From: Leptolinea sp. UBA4782
GTDB taxonomy: Bacteria; Chloroflexota; Anaerolineae; Anaerolineales; Anaerolineaceae
Assembly: GCA_002403095.1 (NCBI GenBank)
Contig: DHHC01000015.1
Coordinates: 1 to 11,857, forward strand
Direction: 5' to 3'
DNA: 11,857 nucleotides
The notes beneath the pieces were generated by a model. It was not told the origin of the DNA. It saw only the letters and a list, made by a program, of their open reading frames with translations, and did not search any database. Numbering within the stretch: position 1 is the stretch's first letter; each line of letters opens with the position of its first letter. A program made the translations under genes and the position numbers. This document shows, one piece after another, positions 5,874 through 11,857 of the stretch.

Positions 5874-6928
5874 TGAATAACCTTTATTTTGATCAACTTT
5901 CTCAAGTCTCACGGCGCGAATTCCTGCGCCTGGCAGGTACGGGAATGCTGGCAGGTTTATTTACCGCCTTTATCCCTTCCGGGAACAAAGCTCTGGCTGG
6001 TGACACAACCCCGAGGATTGGCCGGGTGTTGAACGATGCTGTTGCAGTGTACGAAAAGCCAACGTACACAAGCAAGTTCATCAAGATGTTCTATAAAGAC
6101 CTGATAGTGTCCATTGGAAACATAACCGTGGGGGATAATGAGCCAGTTCATAACCGGGTTTGGTACTTTGTTAATGACCTTGGCTACGCCCATTCGGGTG
6201 GCATCCAGCCGGTGCAGATCAATATCAATTCCGTAGTGGAAACCATCCCCAAAAATGGGCAGCTGGCAGAGCTTACCGTACCTTTTACAGATACATACAA
6301 AGACCCGGAAAATAGAGATAAAGTGGTCTTCCGCATCTATTACAGCGCGGTATTTTGGGTTTTCGGATTTCTTAAATCCAGCGATGGCAAGGCCTGGTAC
6401 AAAATCTGGGACGACAAATTTAAGTTCTTTGTGTATGCTAATGCTGCCCATTTACGCCTGTTGACAGACGTGGAGCTCGAGCCCATCGCCCCAGAGGTAC
6501 CCGCAAAATCAAAAAAGATCCAGGTGAACCGAACTGAGCAGACACTGATCGCTTACCAGGACGACCAGCCGGTATATATGACCCGCACAGCGACAGGAGC
6601 CCGGTTTATTGACGGTAATTTCACCACCCCCGCCGGAAGGTATATCCTGCACCGTAAACGTCCATCACGCCACATGGCGGACGGGGATTTTGCAGCGCCT
6701 AAAACATTCGACCTGCCAGGTGTTCCCTGGGTGACCTATTTGACCCAAAAAGGGGTAGCCCTGCATGGCACTTACTGGCACAACGATTTTGGAAAACCGC
6801 GCAGCCATGGATGTATTAACGTTTCATCAGAAGCTGCAAAATGGCTTTACCTTTGGACTAACCCCGTGGTACCATTTGACCAGGACTACTGGGAAGAAGA
6901 CACCGGTACAATCCTGGATGTTGTTTAA
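5873..6928 (+). CDS. Tat-exported L,D-transpeptidase with SH3-like domains
   Basis: The 351-residue protein opens with a twin-arginine signal: SRREFLRLAG at 13-22, a hydrophobic core to about 34 and a probable cleavage site after ALA (40-42). Residues 47-115 resemble a bacterial SH3 domain, with VWYFV and GYAHSGGIQPV. Residues 129-205 look like a second SH3-like unit with a WYKIWDDK strand pair. The YkuD catalytic domain occupies about 214-350 with HGTYWH (298-303) and SHGCIN (311-316, Cys314). It should act on peptidoglycan outside the membrane. Tat export implies folding before transport, whereas the neighbouring L,D-transpeptidase is held by an ordinary membrane helix. The start codon overlaps the preceding TGA by one base (TGATG), a sign of translational coupling. 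It is not a duplicate of that neighbour: similarity is limited to the catalytic half. Confidence 0.9.
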   Translation: MNNLYFDQLSQVSRREFLRLAGTGMLAGLFTAFIPSGNKALAGDTTPRIGRVLNDAVAVYEKPTYTSKFIKMFYKDLIVSIGNITVGDNEPVHNRVWYFVNDLGYAHSGGIQPVQININSVVETIPKNGQLAELTVPFTDTYKDPENRDKVVFRIYYSAVFWVFGFLKSSDGKAWYKIWDDKFKFFVYANAAHLRLLTDVELEPIAPEVPAKSKKIQVNRTEQTLIAYQDDQPVYMTRTATGARFIDGNFTTPAGRYILHRKRPSRHMADGDFAAPKTFDLPGVPWVTYLTQKGVALHGTYWHNDFGKPRSHGCINVSSEAAKWLYLWTNPVVPFDQDYWEEDTGTILDVV

Positions 6929-6953
6929 TTTACGAGAATCTTAAAGGTAAGAA

Positions 6954-7376
6954 ATGGAAAAACCGCTATTTAAAGGTATTGTAATTGATGAATATGATCA
7001 ACCGGTCGAAACAGGATACATCGGCGAAGAACCCTGTTACATTGTTAATGATGCCGGGTTCAAACGCCACATTCTTGCAGAGTATATTGACCGCCAGGTA
7101 TGGGATTTTTTAACCAGGCAAATCAAAGGCAACGAGGATCTGATCGCCAACCAAACAGCACAGATGCTCGGGCAGGATGACCTCTTTTCTTATGCAATGA
7201 TTATGCAGCAGCTCACCAATGTGGATAAGCAGTTTGAATCTTTACAGAAGAATGGAATACCAGCTGATGCATTAGCCTATATGGGGATGATGGGTTTTAA
7301 AGTTATTGTAGATATCCACGGTGATGTCATCCGCATTGAGCAGCCGACAGCCCCCTCTCAGGGAGACGACGAATAG
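6954..7376 (+). CDS. Hypothetical 140-residue soluble protein
   Basis: I do not recognise a named family. The protein starts with beta-type sequence (FKGIVIDEYDQPVETGYI) and a short 'EEPCYIVNDAGFKRHI' segment, then a helical middle (about 40-95) rich in Gln, Asn and Asp, then MMGFKVIVDIHGDVIRIEQ (111-129), which looks like two more strands, and an acidic tail. There is no signal peptide or membrane helix, so it is probably cytosolic. A moderate ribosome site AAAGG (6943-6947) sits six bases before the ATG. It lies 25 bases after the Tat L,D-transpeptidase with no terminator between, so it could be the last gene of the wall operon; 94 bases with a separate promoter lie before the thioredoxin gene. 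It appears to be a genuine gene because of codon pattern, ribosome site and intact length. Confidence 0.75.
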   Translation: MEKPLFKGIVIDEYDQPVETGYIGEEPCYIVNDAGFKRHILAEYIDRQVWDFLTRQIKGNEDLIANQTAQMLGQDDLFSYAMIMQQLTNVDKQFESLQKNGIPADALAYMGMMGFKVIVDIHGDVIRIEQPTAPSQGDDE

Positions 7377-7432
7377 CCGCAACTGCCAGACCTGGCTCTG
7401 ATCTGCCTTTCAGTTGGATTTCCGATATAATT

Positions 7433-7462
7433 CTTACACCTGTGCTGTATACTGGATATAGT
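7433..7462 (+). promoter_or_regulatory. Possible promoter for the thioredoxin-TPR gene
   Basis: CTTACA (7433-7438) and TATAGT (7457-7462) are separated by 18 bases, and the -10 box ends eight bases before the ATG at 7471. A second box TATAAT occurs at 7426-7431 and a third TATACT at 7448-7453. With the first choice the mRNA would have a leader of only one or two bases. No strong ribosome site is present (only GGTG). Which box is used cannot be decided from sequence. Confidence 0.4.
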
Positions 7463-7470
7463 GGTGAATT

Positions 7471-8304
7471 ATGGAATCTGATTACATTATTGACATAAAT
7501 GATGAAAATTTCGAGTACGAGGTTATCCAGTATTCGCTGAACACCCCGGTTGTGCTGGATTTCTGGGCCGAGTGGTGTAAGCCATGTAAAACCCTCAGCC
7601 CGCTGCTGGAAAGCCTGGCCCATGAAGCCGGAGGCAGTTTCAGGCTGGCGAAAGTCAATGTGGATAATAGCCCGAACATCGCCCTGCGCTTTGGCGTTCG
7701 CAGCATTCCAACCATAAAAGCCTTCACCCAGGGTGAAGTCGTTGGAGAAGTGGTTGGTTTGCAGCCTGAACCTCGCCTGCGGGAATTCATTAACCGCATC
7801 ATCCCTCCCAGCCCGCTCACGCTTTCGATTGAAAAAGCAAACGGTTTGATTGCCATGCGCCAGTGGGACGAGGCAAAAGAACTTCTGCATAAGATCCTGG
7901 ACCAATCGCCCGAAAACCCGGCTTGCCTGTTGGGGCTGGCAAAAGTCTTTCTGGTGCAAAATGAGGTTGAGGCTGCCCATTTGATCTTAAGAAAATTTCC
8001 GCCCAGCCGGTTATATGCTAAAGCCGAACTTCTCATGCCGCTGGCAGAAACACAGCTGAGGCTCGCCCGGGGCAGCTTGAAGATCGAGACCGACCTGGAC
8101 CAGACGTTTATCAATAGCCTGAAACTGGTTTCGCGCGGGAACCTGGCAGCCGCGCTGGATGGGCTGCTGGATGTATTAAGGGATGATAAAACCTATAAGA
8201 ACGGTCTTGCCAGGCAGATCTTCCTGAGCATCCTGGAGGTTATGGGTGAGGACGATATCGAAACCCGCGAGTACCGTAACGAACTGGCAAGTGTGTTATT
8301 CTAA
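7471..8304 (+). CDS. Thioredoxin-TPR protein, CnoX/YbbN-type chaperedoxin
   Basis: The 277-residue protein combines a thioredoxin domain (about 5-112) with a helical TPR-type C-terminal region (about 115-277). The active site is WCKPC (35-39; Cys36, Cys39) and the cis-proline loop is SIPT (79-82). The C-terminal part contains the pattern LAAALDGLLDVLRDD (225-239), then GLARQIFLSILEVMG and EYRNELASVLF, which closely resembles the end of YbbN/CnoX proteins; total length also matches (about 284 in E. coli). CnoX proteins bind unfolding clients and protect them from oxidation, handing them to chaperones. In contrast to the E. coli protein, which lacks a working CXXC, this one keeps both cysteines, so it could reduce disulfides as well. 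It is cytosolic and is terminated by the hairpin at 8310-8337. Confidence 0.9.
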   Translation: MESDYIIDINDENFEYEVIQYSLNTPVVLDFWAEWCKPCKTLSPLLESLAHEAGGSFRLAKVNVDNSPNIALRFGVRSIPTIKAFTQGEVVGEVVGLQPEPRLREFINRIIPPSPLTLSIEKANGLIAMRQWDEAKELLHKILDQSPENPACLLGLAKVFLVQNEVEAAHLILRKFPPSRLYAKAELLMPLAETQLRLARGSLKIETDLDQTFINSLKLVSRGNLAAALDGLLDVLRDDKTYKNGLARQIFLSILEVMGEDDIETREYRNELASVLF

Positions 8305-8309
8305 ATAAA

Positions 8310-8337
8310 ACCGGGATCGTAATTGAGCGATCCCGGT
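8310..8337. terminator. Bidirectional rho-independent terminator
   Basis: ACCGGGATCG pairs with CGATCCCGGT in a 10-base-pair stem with an eight-base loop. On the minus strand the stem is followed by TTTTATTT, a clear U-run, serving the convergent isomerase gene. On the plus strand the trailing sequence is AATGGTTTATTTA, a weaker tail. It begins six bases after the thioredoxin stop codon. Confidence 0.85.
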
Positions 8338-8357
8338 AATGGTTTATTTACTTTCAG

Positions 8358-9419
8358 TTATTTCTTTCCTAGCAAGCTCTTCAAATTGTCCATTGCCACA
8401 ATCGGCGTTGGGTCAATTCCATACAGAAGCGCCAGGTAATATGTCATATAGTCGCCAAAGTAGATGGCTGTCCACATTTGTTCCAGCGACGACCCGCCCT
8501 TTGCCCAGTAGACATCCGTGGCAATACCCTGCTGCATGAATTCCTGTTTACTGAAATCGCTGCGCAGACCATTGCGCGCCAGTTCAGCTTCCCCCCGGAT
8601 GAACAACACAACCAGCTTTTCGAGCATTTCAGCCGGGCAGAGAGTGCCTGCCAGGGTGTTGTGATCCAGCTCGGGTAATAATTCGAACTGCGACCAGGCT
8701 TTTGGCAGCTCATTCATTTGCCCTTTCCAGCGTCTGGCAACCGGGGCAAAGATACCCGACCCAACCGTGCACACCCAGCGGTCGATTAATTGCCCGGCTT
8801 GCCTCTTGGCAGGATTCTTAATCAGGGGCACATGGGGTGCGATCAATTCTTGCTGGGCAAGCATGGCTTCACTGGCAGCCTGGATCCCTTTTCCGGCATC
8901 CAAAGCCAACCCAAGCTGGTGGAACAATGCCAGCAGTAAACCGAATGTCCAGCCGACAGCTGATCGGGGCTGCCCGTTGTGGACGAACTGCCACCAAAGG
9001 CTGCCTGATTGGCTGGCCAATTCAGCAAGTTTCCCGCCGCGTGAAATTGCCACGATCTGGCAGCCACGCCGCTTCGCTTCTTCAAAGGCAGAAACAGTTT
9101 CTTCGGTATTTCCCGAATGCGATGAAGCAACCAGCAAGGTTTCATCGTCCTTTGCCCAGGCAGGTAAACCATAGTCGCGCTGGACAAAGACAGGAACTGG
9201 GCAGGAATCCTGGATGTAACTGGCAAGCAGATCAGCCCCGATGGCAGAGCCGCCTACTCCCGCGATTACTATATTTTGGGGCGGTCTCAATCCCTTAACT
9301 GGCAGGGTCAACCCCGTTTGCCAGGCCTTAACAAGCTGACCGGGCAGGTCCTGGATATGGCCCAGCATGTTTTGCGGATCGACAGCCAGGTATTGTTCAA
9401 CATTATCTAGTGAGATCAA
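8358..9419 (-). CDS. Bifunctional phosphoglucose/phosphomannose isomerase (SIS-domain type)
   Basis: The 353-residue enzyme interconverts fructose-6-phosphate with glucose-6-phosphate and mannose-6-phosphate in the cytosol. It has two SIS domains: the first with AGVGGSAIGADLL (53-65) and the phosphosugar-binding SSHSGNTEET (99-108), the second covering about 200-350. QMNELPK (234-240) gives Glu237 and LDHN (251-254) gives His253; their spacing of 16 equals that of the catalytic Glu/His pair I recall from the archaeal Pyrobaculum enzyme. The C-terminal KSLL region is typical of the family. No in-frame ATG lies near the start. TTG at 9419 is preceded by GGAGG four bases away, so a TTG start is chosen. 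It lies 124 bases after the 62-residue gene and may have its own promoter or be read through. Two-domain isomerases of this kind often replace the classical Pgi in Chloroflexota, archaea and some other bacteria. Confidence 0.93.
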   Translation of the reverse strand: MISLDNVEQYLAVDPQNMLGHIQDLPGQLVKAWQTGLTLPVKGLRPPQNIVIAGVGGSAIGADLLASYIQDSCPVPVFVQRDYGLPAWAKDDETLLVASSHSGNTEETVSAFEEAKRRGCQIVAISRGGKLAELASQSGSLWWQFVHNGQPRSAVGWTFGLLLALFHQLGLALDAGKGIQAASEAMLAQQELIAPHVPLIKNPAKRQAGQLIDRWVCTVGSGIFAPVARRWKGQMNELPKAWSQFELLPELDHNTLAGTLCPAEMLEKLVVLFIRGEAELARNGLRSDFSKQEFMQQGIATDVYWAKGGSSLEQMWTAIYFGDYMTYYLALLYGIDPTPIVAMDNLKSLLGKK

Positions 9420-9423
9420 TGTG

Positions 9424-9428
9424 CCTCC
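9424..9428 (-). promoter_or_regulatory. Ribosome binding site deciding a TTG start
   Basis: GGAGG on the minus strand lies four bases before TTG at 9419. The ATG overlapping this site (9430-9428) is out of frame, so TTG is the only supported initiator for the isomerase. Confidence 0.7.
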
Positions 9429-9543
9429 ATGTATGCTTGCTGTCTTATTTTACCTTACCTCTTTGATTTACCAGAATCGCACATATACCAGCATCAAGGT
9501 TAAATGCCGGCAAACTGGGGGCGGTTTTTAATATTTCGTGTGG

Positions 9544-9732
9544 CTATTTACGGGCAAGAAGCTGTTTTACCAGGACCACAAATTCATCCCACTCTTCCTG
9601 GAACATGTGCACGGTGACATTATTCATTTCCAGGTGGTAGGTTACTTCGCCGTCAGGTTCTTCAGCTTTCCAGACAGAGTAATTCTCGGTTTCAACCAGT
9701 ACTTCAACTTTAGGTTCACTTTGGGCGTTCAT
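9544..9732 (-). CDS. Hypothetical 62-residue protein overlapping the AI-2E family gene
   Basis: This small acidic protein is unrecognised. It reads as three strands (VEVLVETENYSVWKA, then EVTYHLEMNNVTVHM) followed by an amphipathic helix (EEWDEFVVLVKQLLARK), a compact fold with no membrane segment or signal. Its ATG lies inside the last codons of the AI-2E family gene, overlapping it by 17 bases, and an AAAGGG site about ten bases upstream is also inside that gene. The overlap and the coding-type composition support a real gene translated together with its neighbour. Function is unknown. A role tied to the transporter-like protein is only suggested by position. Confidence 0.7.
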   Translation of the reverse strand: MNAQSEPKVEVLVETENYSVWKAEEPDGEVTYHLEMNNVTVHMFQEEWDEFVVLVKQLLARK

Positions 9733-10978
9733 CAGTTTTTAGCCCTTTCTTTTGAATTTTTGACCATAAATTTCTGAAAACCTGGCCTATCTTCTTAATC
9801 CAGGGGAAAATCTTGGCCAGGCTGGGCTCAGGGTGTTTGGTAGATATTCCTTCCCAGGGATCCAGGTCAAACAGCTTCCTGATGGCGTACATGACAATAA
9901 GTTGGATGGTCGCCATTACCGGGGTTGCCAGCAAGACACCAATAAACCCAAAAATACTAGCGCCCAAGATTACAGCCACCATGATCACAGCTGGATGCAC
10001 CCTGAGGGTATCTGCCATAATCCGAGTATTAATCAGGTTATCAATCAGGGTATCCACCACGATGCTTATACCCAGGATCATTAACATGAAAAAGACCTGT
10101 TCCATCCCAAAAATGTTGGTGCCCTGGAAAAATGAGACCAGCCCGTATGTAATCCAGGTAACCCAGGCGCCAATGTACGGGACAAACCGGGCGATGCCAG
10201 CAATGAGTGCCAGGACATAAAAATAGCGCACCCCCAGGGATGCCAGCAGAATTGTATAAATAATTATTGCAATCAGCACTACGATCAGCTGCCCGCGCAG
10301 AAATGAATTCCAAATCCGGCTTAATTCCTGGGCGATGCGGCGCTGGTCATAAGAATATCCCGGGATCCGGATGCGCTGAACCCTGCCCCACATCCCCTTG
10401 GACTCGAGCAGGATAAAGTAGGAAACCAGAATGATGAAGAAAATCCAGCCAATAGCAGAAACCGCTCCACCGGCTACCGACCCGACAAGTGAGCCAACGC
10501 TGCTTAAAGCAGGCTGCGCCAAACCCAAGAGTTGATCGCCCAGGTTTTCAATCCCCAGGGTGCTCAGGTTGAGCACGATTGGACCGATCTGGACAGGCTT
10601 GGTTGTCAGGTCTTCAAAAAAACCGGGTGCATCCGATAGGATCCCCTGAAGAAACTTTATCAGGCTGCTGATCTGGTCTACCAGGGCTATTCCGCCCCAG
10701 GTCAATAAACCGCCCAGCACAATCAAGAACAACAGGTACAGCAACCCGACTGTCAGCCCCCAGCTGACTTTAATCTTTTTGCTTAACCAGACTGCCACAG
10801 GATTGAGCAGGTAAGGGATGACCACTGCCATGAGCAGCGGGCCGATCAGGTTCTGGAACCGGTTGAATACCCATGCAGTGACTGCCATGAAGGCAATGGC
10901 AACCACCAGCTTGGTATTGCTTGTCCAGCTCGGAGAATTTTTCTCTGCAGGCTGTTTGGGCTCTATTTGTTCCATCAT
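9716..10978 (-). CDS. AI-2E family membrane protein (PerM/YdiK type)
   Basis: The 420-residue polytopic protein fits the AI-2E exporter family (PF01594), with about seven to eight membrane segments: roughly 22-42, 44-66, 75-97, 172-192, 230-250, 252-285, 294-312 and 328-365. Typical family landmarks are the soluble linker 100-170, the WNSFLRGQ motif (223-230), RFVPYIG (264-270) and GFIGVLLATPVMA (344-356). Members have been linked to export of autoinducer-2 or to Na+/H+ exchange, but most are uncharacterised, so no substrate is assigned. The C-terminus (about 366-420) is a basic cytoplasmic tail. Two adjacent ATGs lie at 10978 and 10975; an AGGA site better fits the second. It follows the FHA gene by 60 bases on the same strand and overlaps the small downstream gene. 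Confidence 0.9.
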   Translation of the reverse strand: MMEQIEPKQPAEKNSPSWTSNTKLVVAIAFMAVTAWVFNRFQNLIGPLLMAVVIPYLLNPVAVWLSKKIKVSWGLTVGLLYLLFLIVLGGLLTWGGIALVDQISSLIKFLQGILSDAPGFFEDLTTKPVQIGPIVLNLSTLGIENLGDQLLGLAQPALSSVGSLVGSVAGGAVSAIGWIFFIILVSYFILLESKGMWGRVQRIRIPGYSYDQRRIAQELSRIWNSFLRGQLIVVLIAIIIYTILLASLGVRYFYVLALIAGIARFVPYIGAWVTWITYGLVSFFQGTNIFGMEQVFFMLMILGISIVVDTLIDNLINTRIMADTLRVHPAVIMVAVILGASIFGFIGVLLATPVMATIQLIVMYAIRKLFDLDPWEGISTKHPEPSLAKIFPWIKKIGQVFRNLWSKIQKKGLKTDERPK

Positions 10979-10993
10979 TTCCTGAACTTACAA

Positions 10994-11008
10994 CTGTGCT
11001 TTGCACAG
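10994..11008 (-). other. Small inverted repeat before the AI-2E family gene
   Basis: CTGTGC and GCACAG flank a three-base spacer, forming a six-base-pair hairpin about 15 bases upstream of the AI-2E start. There is no T-run after it on the minus strand, so it is not a standard terminator. It might be a weak operator, mRNA stabilising hairpin or chance. Confidence 0.35.
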
Positions 11009-11038
11009 GGGTAAGGTAAATTGCTCATATTTGCACCG

Positions 11039-11764
11039 TCAGAAGGTAACGCATTCCATCCCGAACAACTCATAAACGGTGCAACCCAGCGGTGTCATGG
11101 TTAGAACCAGCGCTGCGCAGCCAATACAAAGCACCAGTACACCCAGGATGATCAATAAGATAGCCCAGGTGGGAAGTCCCTTCTTTTGTGCCGGCTCTAG
11201 ATAAGGTGGTTCAGCATAATCCTGCACTGGGGCGGGAGGTACAACCTGTTGCGGCCGCGGTGCCTGGTATTGCGGTGGTGGCTGCGGAAAAGGTGGCTGT
11301 ACAGGTGGCTGCTGGTAGGCAGGCTGCACAGGTGGCACCTGCGGATAAACTGGAGGCTGCTGGTAAGGCATTTGAGCTGGTGCCGGCGGGAAAGCAGGTT
11401 CACCCTGGGAGGGGATGGTAGCAGGAGACTGGGCATTCGGGTTGAGGATAGTATCTGCTTCTGTTATTGGTTCAAAAACCAGGCTGGTCTTTTCTCCCAG
11501 CTTGATCACGTCGCCAACTCGCAGAGGACTGGCTATTTGAATACGCGCACCATTCAAAGAGGTGCCATTAGTGGAACCCAGATCCTCAATAAAGTAACTG
11601 GCGCCCTGCAAAAAGATCCTGGCATGTTTACGGCTGATCTCGGGATCCTTAATGATGATGTCATCGCCAGCTTCTCTCCCGATGATGGTATCAGCTTTGA
11701 CAATTGGGAAGAACCTGCCGGCGTTAGGTCCAACTGATAGAACCAAACGATGGGTTGGAATCAT
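11039..11764 (-). CDS. FHA-domain protein with Pro/Gln linker and C-terminal membrane anchor
   Basis: The 241-residue protein starts with a forkhead-associated domain (about 6-98), a phospho-threonine peptide-binding module: IIGREAGDD (27-35), SRKHA (44-48) and GSTNGT (63-68) are the conserved loop motifs, with Arg30, Ser44 and Asn66 in place. Residues 115-190 are Pro/Gln-rich and disordered. A single hydrophobic helix (about 199-222) and a short tail with two cysteines (228 and 238) end the protein, so it should be a tail-anchored membrane protein with the FHA domain in the cytoplasm. It probably binds phosphorylated partners at the membrane, perhaps targets of Ser/Thr kinases encoded elsewhere. 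The start at 11764 is supported by AGGAGG five bases upstream. It is the first gene of the minus-strand cluster. Confidence 0.9.
   Translation of the reverse strand: MIPTHRLVLSVGPNAGRFFPIVKADTIIGREAGDDIIIKDPEISRKHARIFLQGASYFIEDLGSTNGTSLNGARIQIASPLRVGDVIKLGEKTSLVFEPITEADTILNPNAQSPATIPSQGEPAFPPAPAQMPYQQPPVYPQVPPVQPAYQQPPVQPPFPQPPPQYQAPRPQQVVPPAPVQDYAEPPYLEPAQKKGLPTWAILLIILGVLVLCIGCAALVLTMTPLGCTVYELFGMECVTF
11195..11405 (-). repeat. Pro/Gln-rich linker-coding repeat
   Basis: Degenerate units built on CAGCC, CCACC and CAACC codons encode repeated QPP, PPV and PQ runs (about residues 125-185 of the FHA protein). The repeats look like internal expansion of a disordered spacer between the FHA domain and the membrane anchor. 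Several long shadow frames on the other strand arise from this biased composition. Confidence 0.7.
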
Positions 11765-11769
11765 ACCAT

Positions 11770-11775
11770 CCTCCT
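11770..11775 (-). promoter_or_regulatory. Shine-Dalgarno site for the FHA gene
   Basis: AGGAGG on the minus strand, five bases before ATG 11764, decides the start; the nearby ATG at 11769 is out of frame. Confidence 0.85.
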
Positions 11776-11796
11776 GAAATCATGATTGCTTAAGTA

Positions 11797-11825
11797 AGTG
11801 TAGCAAGATTGATTTCACCTGTCAA
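11797..11825 (-). promoter_or_regulatory. Near-consensus sigma-70-type promoter for the FHA gene
   Basis: On the minus strand a perfect TTGACA (11825-11820) is followed after 17 bases by TACACT (11802-11797). Transcription would start near 11790, giving a leader of about 26 bases that contains the AGGAGG site. TGAAATCA inside the spacer (11817-11810) has its inverted copy TGATTTCA in the leader (11782-11775), a possible operator. Confidence 0.8.
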
Positions 11826-11857
11826 CAAGAAGCTAGACCGATTCCATATACCGTTCG

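Noticed and set aside
7327..7980. Minus-strand 217-residue open frame
   Set aside because: It covers the thioredoxin domain and its promoter region antisense; the plus-strand gene has clear catalytic motifs and this frame has none.
9420..9543. Promoter for the isomerase gene in the 124-base gap
   Set aside because: TTGATG and TATATG-like hexamers occur on the minus strand but with spacings of about 20 or more bases; no pair is convincing, and I see no other structure in the gap.
11249..11737. Plus-strand 162-residue open frame
   Set aside because: It is antisense to the FHA domain and its Pro/Gln linker; Arg/Trp/Leu-rich composition is a by-product of that repeat.

Overview
The window looks like chromosomal housekeeping DNA from a bacterium of the phylum Chloroflexota, most likely class Anaerolineae. 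This is inferred from gene content: an L,D-transpeptidase with an N-terminal TPR region and a long Thr/Pro/Ser linker, the two-domain phosphoglucose/phosphomannose isomerase, a tandem pair of DarA-like cyclic-di-AMP receptor proteins, and small lineage-type hypothetical proteins. No 16S rRNA or other taxonomic marker is present. I found no phage, transposon, CRISPR or tRNA signal. All gaps between genes are under 130 bases.

Layout. (1) Positions 1-2593, plus strand: the 3' part of a large six-hairpin glycosidase-like gene, apparently frameshifted or cut near the left edge, followed by two adjacent small PII-like genes of the DarA/PstA family. (2) A perfect palindromic terminator at 2681-2714 separates these from a minus-strand pair, a flavin-reductase-like protein (3280-3759) and an AMMECR1-domain protein (2713-3279), whose reading frames abut exactly. 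(3) A short AT-rich divergent promoter region (3760-3845) drives that pair leftwards and, rightwards, a cell-wall cluster: a zinc amidase (3846-4652), a membrane-anchored TPR/L,D-transpeptidase (4662-5873), a Tat-exported L,D-transpeptidase (5873-6928, stop and start overlapping) and an unknown 140-residue protein (6954-7376). (4) A thioredoxin-TPR protein of the CnoX/YbbN type (7471-8304) ends at a second bidirectional terminator (8310-8337). (5) From the right edge, on the minus strand: an FHA-domain membrane protein (11039-11764) with a near-consensus promoter, an AI-2E-family membrane protein (9716-10978), an overlapping 62-residue unknown protein (9544-9732) and a bifunctional phosphoglucose/phosphomannose isomerase (8358-9419).

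How the genes may work together: the amidase cuts the stem peptide from the glycan while the two L,D-transpeptidases make 3-3 crosslinks or attach substrates to peptidoglycan, so this block is a remodelling module using two export routes. The DarA-like pair suggests cyclic-di-AMP signalling, a messenger often tied to osmotic and wall homeostasis. The FHA protein suggests phospho-threonine signalling at the membrane. The isomerase supplies hexose phosphates.

The most interesting observations are the complementary sequence losses in the two DarA-like paralogues and the divergent promoter pair, where -10 boxes sit six or seven bases from the start codons and no Shine-Dalgarno sequence is present, suggesting leaderless mRNAs. 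I did not find a convincing wholly new defence or mobile system.
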